From an uncultured Bacilli bacterium (GTDB taxonomy: Bacteria > Bacillota_I > Bacilli_A > RF39 > UBA660), in contig CANQUW010000116.1 of assembly GCA_947627145.1 (NCBI GenBank), positions 1 to 19,266 of the forward strand: 19,266 nt of DNA, read 5' to 3'. The notes below the pieces were generated by a model, which was not told where the DNA came from, did not search any database, and saw only the letters and a program-made list of their open reading frames with translations. Shown piece by piece: positions 15,218 to 19,266 of this stretch. Made by a program: the position numbers and the translations under genes. The first letter of the stretch is position 1. Each line of letters opens with the position of its first letter.

Positions 15218-16300
15218 ATGGATTATATAATTATTGGATTGTTAGTAGTATTAATTATTATTGGAATTATAACTTTGTTTAAAAATATTAATGAAGGTAA
15301 AATTGTTGATCAAATCAACAAACTTGAAGTTAATATGGTTAAAGAAATGGGAGAGTTCAAAAATGATTTGAATAGAGATTTAAATAAAGATTTTGTTAGT
15401 CTTAATGAACAACTAGAAAAAAGACTTATACTAATTAATGAGAAAGTTAATGAAAGACTTGATGAGAATTTTGAAAAAACTAATAAAACATTTACAGATG
15501 TTTTAACACGTCTTAGTAAGATAGATGAAGCTCAAAAGAAGATTGAGACTTTATCAGGGGATATTGTTTCTTTACAGAGTATTCTTACGGATAAAAAGAG
15601 TAGAGGTATATTTGGAGAGGTTAATTTAAAACATATTTTAACTAGTGTATTTGGAGAGAGAAATGATAGAATTTATAGACTTCAATATAAACTTTCTACT
15701 GGTGTTATTGCGGATAGTGTTGTTTTTGCACCAGAACCTTTAGGTACTATTGCTATTGACTCTAAGTTTCCTCTTGAGAATTATCAGATGATGGTTGATA
15801 AAAATATTTCTAAATTAGAAAGAGATAATTATGAGAAAAAATTTAAAGCTGATGTAAAAAAACATATAGATGCAATTAGCAGTAAATATATTATTCCTGG
15901 TGAAACTGCAGATCAGGCTATTATGTTTTTACCAGCAGAAGCTATTTTTGCAGAAATTAATGCATACCATACTGATATAATAGATTATGCTTATAAAAAA
16001 CGTGTATGGTTATCTTCTCCTACTACATTGATTTCTACTTTAACTGTTGTTGAGATGATTATAAAGAATATTGAAAGAGATAAGTATACTACTATTATTC
16101 ATGAAGAATTAAATAAACTTGGTTTAGAGTTTATGCGTTATAAAGAACGTTGGGATAAACTTAGTCGTAGTATTCAAACTGTTAATAAAGATGTAGATAA
16201 TTTATCTATTACTACAGATAAAATTACTAAGAAGTTTGAAAGTATTAATAGGGTAGAAGTTAAAGAAATAGATAATGAAGAAGAATTAGAAACAGTTTAG
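15218..16300 (+). CDS. rmuC: RmuC family protein
   Basis: A 360-residue protein. One N-terminal membrane helix (about 3-21) is followed by a long coiled coil (about 28-125) and then the RmuC domain (about 126-330). GIFGEVNL at 130-137, the Y...YKLSTG block and IDSKFPL with D181/K183 fit the PD-(D/E)xK-like nuclease fold assigned to this family. MFLPAEAIFAEI and KRVWLSSPTTLI follow as expected, and a short coiled coil with an acidic tail ends the protein. RmuC limits DNA rearrangement between inverted repeats in E. coli, and related proteins have been linked to phage defence; the biochemical reaction is not established for this protein. ATG 15218 is preferred over the in-frame GTG 15209 because GAGAGG ends at 15209. 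It has its own promoter and no close partner gene. Confidence 0.92.
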   Translation: MDYIIIGLLVVLIIIGIITLFKNINEGKIVDQINKLEVNMVKEMGEFKNDLNRDLNKDFVSLNEQLEKRLILINEKVNERLDENFEKTNKTFTDVLTRLSKIDEAQKKIETLSGDIVSLQSILTDKKSRGIFGEVNLKHILTSVFGERNDRIYRLQYKLSTGVIADSVVFAPEPLGTIAIDSKFPLENYQMMVDKNISKLERDNYEKKFKADVKKHIDAISSKYIIPGETADQAIMFLPAEAIFAEINAYHTDIIDYAYKKRVWLSSPTTLISTLTVVEMIIKNIERDKYTTIIHEELNKLGLEFMRYKERWDKLSRSIQTVNKDVDNLSITTDKITKKFESINRVEVKEIDNEEELETV

Positions 16301-16345
16301 TTTGGTATATTTATGTCTAATTATAGTAAAAAATGAAAAAATCTG

Positions 16346-16374
16346 TTTAAAAAAATGGAAAATGTTGGTATAAT
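16346..16374 (+). promoter_or_regulatory. Promoter of the TasA/camelysin-like gene
   Basis: TTTAAA (16346-16351), a 17-bp spacer and TATAAT (16369-16374) with TG at 16366-16367 (extended -10). The predicted start near 16381 lies downstream of the in-frame ATG at 16355, which rules out that ATG as the initiation codon. Confidence 0.65.
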
Positions 16375-16405
16375 TAATTTATGTAGTAGAAGTAAGGTGA
16401 TATTT

Positions 16406-17014
16406 ATGAATAATTTTGATACTAATGAAGAAAATAAAAAAGCTAAAACTTCTAATTTTTCAAAGATTTTCAAAAGAGAACTTACTTTAACAATGGTATC
16501 TATTATTGGTGTTACTGTTGTTTTACTAGGAGGAAGTTATGGTGCTTTTTCCCAAATTGTTAAATCAGAAGATTATAATGTTTTAAAGACTGGAGATCTT
16601 GCTATTGAATTTGTTGATAATGGTGATGATTTGGGTAATGTTATAAATTTAAATGGTGAATATCCTGAAAGTGATGCTGAGGGTCTTAGTGAAAAACCTT
16701 ATGTTTTTGAGATAAAAAATACAGGTACTGTAGAAGCAGATTATCAAGTTATGATTAAAGATGATGCAGATATGATTGATTCAGATGGATGTATTGATAA
16801 TTTACTTGATAAAGGTTCTATAAAGTTTAGTATTAATGGTAGTGAGGCAGCTTTACTTTCTAGTTATGAAGAGTCAAAATATGTTATTGATACAGGAACT
16901 TTAAAAGTAGGAGAGAGTAAAAAGTTTTCTCTTAATATGTGGATAGATGAAAATTCTGATAATGATGTTATAGGTAAACATTATCATGGAAAAATTGTAG
17001 TTGATGCACAATAA
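16406..17014 (+). CDS. TasA/camelysin-like exported protein
   Basis: A 202-residue protein. A charged N-terminal tail (1-25) precedes one hydrophobic segment (about 28-43) that ends in LLGGSYGAFS, resembling the G-[GS]-[TS]-[YF]-A-x-F signature of SipW-dependent TasA/camelysin signal peptides. The mature part is a beta-rich domain: the DLAIEF strand, the block YVFEIKNTGTVEADYQVMI, and KVGESKKFSLNMWI followed by a C-terminal HYHGKIVVDA strand. Family members form fibres or cell-surface layers (TasA) or are surface metalloproteins (camelysin). No SipW-type peptidase is in the window. The frame opens at 16355, but the promoter at 16346-16374 overlaps that codon and AAGGTGA (16394-16400) precedes ATG 16406, so 16406 is the start. 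A terminator follows directly. Confidence 0.75.
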   Translation: MNNFDTNEENKKAKTSNFSKIFKRELTLTMVSIIGVTVVLLGGSYGAFSQIVKSEDYNVLKTGDLAIEFVDNGDDLGNVINLNGEYPESDAEGLSEKPYVFEIKNTGTVEADYQVMIKDDADMIDSDGCIDNLLDKGSIKFSINGSEAALLSSYEESKYVIDTGTLKVGESKKFSLNMWIDENSDNDVIGKHYHGKIVVDAQ

Positions 17015-17040
17015 AATTGTTAGTTTTCTAACAATTTTTT
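17014..17040 (+). terminator. Terminator between convergent genes
   Basis: AAATTGTTAG (17014-17023) pairs with CTAACAATTT (17028-17037) around TTTT, with T residues to 17040. It starts at the last base of the plus-strand stop and contains the minus-strand stop, so it may serve both convergent genes, though the T-run for the minus strand is weak. Confidence 0.85.
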
Positions 17041-17795
17041 AAATATTCATAAATTATATTTACTACTTGATAAAAATTATCTATATAAGAGAAATGTCCA
17101 CAATTTTTAAGTACTATTAAATAAGAATTTTCTATTAAACTATTCATTGTTTTTGCGTCCTTTATAGGAGTATCTTTATCTTCTTCTCCATATATTAATA
17201 AAACTTCACTTTGTATTTTAGGTAAATACATTTTTAAGTCTTCATTTACTATATTTTGAAAAGTATATCTCATATTGTTTGGTAAATTATTATAGTCAGT
17301 AGAACCAAATGTTTTAAGTAATTTATTTAAATAGTTTTGTTTATATTTTTTAGGGATGAATATTTTTAATTTTTTTAAAAATTTATAAGTTAAAGTTTTT
17401 AATTTTTGTTTTATAGTCTTTTTTTGTTTTATACCTGCAGTATCTAAAAAAATCATTCTATCTATTTTTATTTTATAAAATCCTGTTAATAAAATAGATA
17501 TTCTTCCACCAAACGAATGAGCAATTATTGTAGGATTTTCTATATTTAACTTTTTCATCATATCTATTATTAATTCTGTATAATCATAAATTGTAAGATT
17601 AATATTTGGAAAGAGTGTATTACCGAATCCAGGATAATCTATTATGTATATTTCATATTCATCTTTAAAACAATTAATTATATTATAAAAAGATTCTCTT
17701 GTATTTCCCCAACCTGGTAGTATTAAAATTTGTCCTTTTTTGTTTTTTCCATGTTTTTCATAATATAGTTTTATATTATTTTTTTTATAGTACAT
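17028..17795 (-). CDS. Alpha/beta hydrolase family protein
   Basis: A 255-residue cytoplasmic protein without a signal peptide. The alpha/beta hydrolase landmarks are in order: LPGWGNTRESF (oxyanion region) near 26-36, IIDYPGFGNT at 51-60, the nucleophile elbow A-H-S94-F-G-G, the acid D206 in IYGEEDKDTP, and H234 in NCGHFSYID. A Lys-rich lid-like insert lies at about 123-165. The substrate cannot be told; the family includes esterases, lipases and C-C hydrolases. The frame extends to a GTG at 17804, but AGGTGA (17801-17806, minus strand) supports ATG 17795. The gene is convergent with the TasA-like gene, and its 5' end faces the 6S RNA promoter divergently. Base composition is visibly even more AT-rich, with Lys, Ile and Asn dominating. 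I see no convincing promoter for it. Confidence 0.88.
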   Translation of the reverse strand: MYYKKNNIKLYYEKHGKNKKGQILILPGWGNTRESFYNIINCFKDEYEIYIIDYPGFGNTLFPNINLTIYDYTELIIDMMKKLNIENPTIIAHSFGGRISILLTGFYKIKIDRMIFLDTAGIKQKKTIKQKLKTLTYKFLKKLKIFIPKKYKQNYLNKLLKTFGSTDYNNLPNNMRYTFQNIVNEDLKMYLPKIQSEVLLIYGEEDKDTPIKDAKTMNSLIENSYLIVLKNCGHFSYIDNFYQVVNIIYEYLKNC

Positions 17796-17847
17796 TATTA
17801 TCACCTATAATACTTTATGTTATATAAGTTTTGAGTGTTAAAAATGC

Positions 17848-17876
17848 TTGCTTTAATTTATAGTTTTTGGTATACT
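17848..17876 (+). promoter_or_regulatory. Promoter of the 6S-like RNA
   Basis: TTGCTT (17848-17853), a 17-bp spacer and TATACT (17871-17876) with TG at 17868-17869 (extended -10). The predicted start near 17883 coincides with the 5' end of the closing stem of the RNA. Confidence 0.75.
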
Positions 17877-17882
17877 TAAATT

Positions 17883-18056
17883 AGCTAAGAAATGCAAACC
17901 GACTCAATATAAAACCGACTAAATTAAACGATAAGGGAGAAGCGATGTTTAGTGGTGTTGAAGACCTATTAATTTAGGGATCCTAAAGCTAATCTAGCAT
18001 CACCCACCTGTACAAATGCAGGTTTTATCGTGCAGAACGGATGCTTTCTTGGCTTT
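17883..18056 (+). ncRNA. ssrS: Probable 6S RNA
   Basis: A non-coding transcript of about 174 nt, bounded by a strong promoter and a T-run (18054-18061). Its ends pair: 17883-17901 (from AGCTAAGAAA) with 18038-18054 (to TTTCTTGGCT), with one bulge and a small internal loop. An asymmetric unpaired bubble follows (17902-17928 opposite 18031-18037), then CGATAA (17929-17934) pairs with TTATCG (18025-18030). Smaller hairpins lie inside: GTGGTG with CATCAC (17952-17957/17998-18003), TTTAGG with CCTAAA (17973-17987) and ACCTG with CAGGT (18006-18023). A rod with paired ends and a central open bubble, of this length, is the architecture of 6S RNA, which binds sigma-A RNA polymerase as a promoter mimic. 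As I recall, Bacillus subtilis also has a 6S gene in the neighbourhood of its tcdA homologue yrvM; tcdA lies just downstream here. No covariance search was possible, so another structured RNA remains possible. Confidence 0.65.
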
Positions 18057-18062
18057 TTTTTA

Positions 18063-18091
18063 TTGTAAAAAAACTTTTTGTATGTTATAAT
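18063..18091 (+). promoter_or_regulatory. Promoter of the unknown gene/tcdA unit
   Basis: TTGTAA (18063-18068), a 17-bp spacer and TATAAT (18086-18091) with TG at 18083-18084 (extended -10). It begins two bases after the T-run of the 6S-like RNA. The predicted start near 18098 leaves a short leader with AGGGGAG at 18104-18110. Confidence 0.72.
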
Positions 18092-18119
18092 AAATAACTG
18101 GTTAGGGGAGATGGTTATA

Positions 18120-18905
18120 ATGTTAATAATGCCTATAGGAAATGGAAGAAATATTGTTAACGTAGAAGTTAGTTTAAAAAATAAAAATTTGATAAGTAAA
18201 GATGTATTTTTACAAGGACTTGATGAAAGTGAAGTTGTTGTTGGAAATAAAAAGTTTTCTACATCTGTTTTCAAAAATAATAACGAGTATAAAGATGTTA
18301 TGGATTTTGTTCGTCATCATTCTATTAACTTGTTAAGTGATACATTTAATATTACTACTAGAGAAAAAAAAGAAAGTAATTTATATGATGTTTATTCAGT
18401 TCCTATACCACCTAAATATGTAAACAATGGACTTGATTTATTATATGGTGCTAGTATTGTTGATATTAGAAAAACTATCCCTGATTCGCAAAAAGGTAGA
18501 GATATATCTCTTAAGAGATTTGGTATATTAGATGAATTTGATAAAGAGAGAATGAAAGAATTTAGAAGTGTTCTTTTAAAGACTGGAAATAAAGATTTTT
18601 CGGAATTTCAAGATTTAATTGATACACTTGAATTTTTGAAGGAATTTGATTTTAAAATAATTGATGGTTCTGTTGTAAGTAAAGATATTGTAGAATATCA
18701 ACTTGGAATTTTAGAACCATGTGCTACTGATACTTATAAGAAACTTTCTAAATATTATAAAACAGCTCTTGATAATGAAGATATTTATAGAAAGTTGGTT
18801 TATATTCATAAAAGTATTTATGATAAACCATATAATTTGATTCATAAAGATAAAGAGATTGAAAAGATAAAATTAAAGGAAAGATTATATGACAAAGCCG
18901 TATGA
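18120..18905 (+). CDS. Hypothetical cytoplasmic protein upstream of tcdA
   Basis: A 261-residue protein that I do not recognise. It has no signal peptide, membrane helix, Cys cluster or nucleotide-binding loop. The N-terminal part (about 1-60) looks beta-rich (MPIGNGRNIVNVEVS, then EVVVGNKKFST). The middle contains YSVPIPPKYVNNGLDLLYGA and a possible partner-binding block DIRKTIPDSQKGRDISLKRFGILDEFD. The C-terminal third is helical and highly charged. The frame opens at 18078, upstream of the -10 box, so that ATG cannot be used. ATG 18111 touches the AGGGGAG site (18104-18110), while ATG 18120 lies 9 nt from it and is preferred. The last 17 nt overlap the start of tcdA, so the two are co-transcribed and probably translationally coupled, which hints at a related function. 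Confidence 0.75.
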   Translation: MLIMPIGNGRNIVNVEVSLKNKNLISKDVFLQGLDESEVVVGNKKFSTSVFKNNNEYKDVMDFVRHHSINLLSDTFNITTREKKESNLYDVYSVPIPPKYVNNGLDLLYGASIVDIRKTIPDSQKGRDISLKRFGILDEFDKERMKEFRSVLLKTGNKDFSEFQDLIDTLEFLKEFDFKIIDGSVVSKDIVEYQLGILEPCATDTYKKLSKYYKTALDNEDIYRKLVYIHKSIYDKPYNLIHKDKEIEKIKLKERLYDKAV

Positions 18906-19266
18906 ATTTTCTAGATTAGAATTGTTAATTGGAAAAGAAAATTTAGATTTATTAAGAAAAAAATGTGTACTTGTTGTTGGAATTGGTGGAGTAGGTGGAT
19001 ATGTTTGTGATGCTTTAGTTCGTAGTGGTGTTTCAAAAATTGTAATCGTTGATTATGATACAGTCGATATTACTAATATAGGTCGTCAAATAATTGCATA
19101 CCATTCAACAATTGGTAAAAAGAAAACTATTGTTATGGAAAAACATCTTAAAGATATTAATCCTAATTTAGAAGTAGTTAGTTTTTCATTGTTTTTAGAT
19201 GAAAATAATATAGATGATGTATTTTCTATTGATTATGATTATGTTATTGATGCTTGTGATACTATT
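18889..19266 (+). CDS. tcdA: TcdA-like tRNA threonylcarbamoyladenosine dehydratase, N-terminal part (3' end outside window)
   Basis: The frame is open for 126 codons to the window edge. The protein starts MTKPYEFSRLELLIG, which matches the R.ELLIG opening of the TcdA/YgdL group within the ThiF/MoeB/E1-like superfamily. The ATP-binding glycine motif is VVGIGGVGGYV (about 30-40). VDYDTVDITNIGRQ follows (TcdA proteins usually have N-x-NRQ; here Gly replaces the second Asn), then TIGKKKTIVMEKHLKDINPN and a final D-Y-V-I-D-A-C-D-T. TcdA uses ATP to cyclise the N6-threonylcarbamoyl group of t6A at position 37 of ANN-decoding tRNAs. ATG 18889 has AAAGGAAAG upstream and overlaps the preceding gene by 17 nt. 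Other E1-like members (MoeB, ThiF, HesA) are possible, but the N-terminal block favours TcdA. Confidence 0.88.
   Translation, partial: MTKPYEFSRLELLIGKENLDLLRKKCVLVVGIGGVGGYVCDALVRSGVSKIVIVDYDTVDITNIGRQIIAYHSTIGKKKTIVMEKHLKDINPNLEVVSFSLFLDENNIDDVFSIDYDYVIDACDTI

Noticed and set aside
14756..15218. Mobile element boundary between the T4SS and housekeeping genes
   Set aside because: I found no tRNA gene, direct or inverted repeat, integrase or transposase remnant, and base composition does not shift there.
17883..18056. tmRNA, suggested by a GCAAAC string near 17894
   Set aside because: There is no tRNA-like acceptor or T-arm sequence, no short Ala-rich tag frame ending in a stop, and the length is too short. 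The paired-end rod with a bubble fits 6S RNA better.
17969..18274. Minus-strand frame across the 6S-like RNA
   Set aside because: It overlaps the structured RNA, a promoter and the start of the next gene, and has no recognisable protein features.

Overview
The window is very AT-rich, genes use the standard bacterial code (TGA occurs as a stop), ribosome binding sites are strong GGAGG/AGGTGA types and promoters are sigma-A-like with 17-bp spacers. With the protein families present (PrgI/TrsE-type secretion genes, a TasA/camelysin-like surface protein, RmuC, TcdA) this points to a low-GC Bacillota, plausibly an uncultured gut lineage of Bacilli or a Mollicutes relative. That placement is an inference; there is no rRNA here.

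Positions 2-11377 hold one long rightward cluster encoding a Gram-positive type IV secretion system (T4SS). It contains two VirB2-like two-helix proteins (the first cut by the window edge, the second fused to a secreted Cys-containing ectodomain), a VirB6/TrbL-like polytopic membrane protein, a PrgI (VirB3-like) protein, a small TrsD-like protein, the VirB4-type ATPase, and a membrane-anchored wall hydrolase of about 1185 residues. The hydrolase carries four putative enzymatic domains (VanY-like, CHAP, SpoIID-like, C39-like). Two tandem paralogous single-pass proteins of unknown function follow. A second transcription unit (11377-14783) has its own promoter and encodes the VirD4/TraG coupling ATPase and a single-pass surface protein, and ends at a strong terminator. 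No relaxase, VirB8-like gene, integrase, oriT or transposase is visible.

From 14800 the window turns to ordinary chromosomal genes: a single-domain rhodanese, RmuC, a TasA/camelysin-like exported protein, and a convergent alpha/beta hydrolase on the minus strand. The 17796-18119 gap holds a probable 6S RNA of about 170 nt with its own promoter. It is followed by an unrecognised cytoplasmic protein overlapping the start of tcdA, which runs off the right edge.

The VirB4 and VirD4 ATPases would power export through a membrane channel built from the VirB6-, VirB3- and VirB2-like proteins, while the multidomain hydrolase opens the peptidoglycan. The most interesting points are the four-enzyme hydrolase, the VirB2-like fusion protein, and the position of the system beside housekeeping genes with no visible mobilisation gene.
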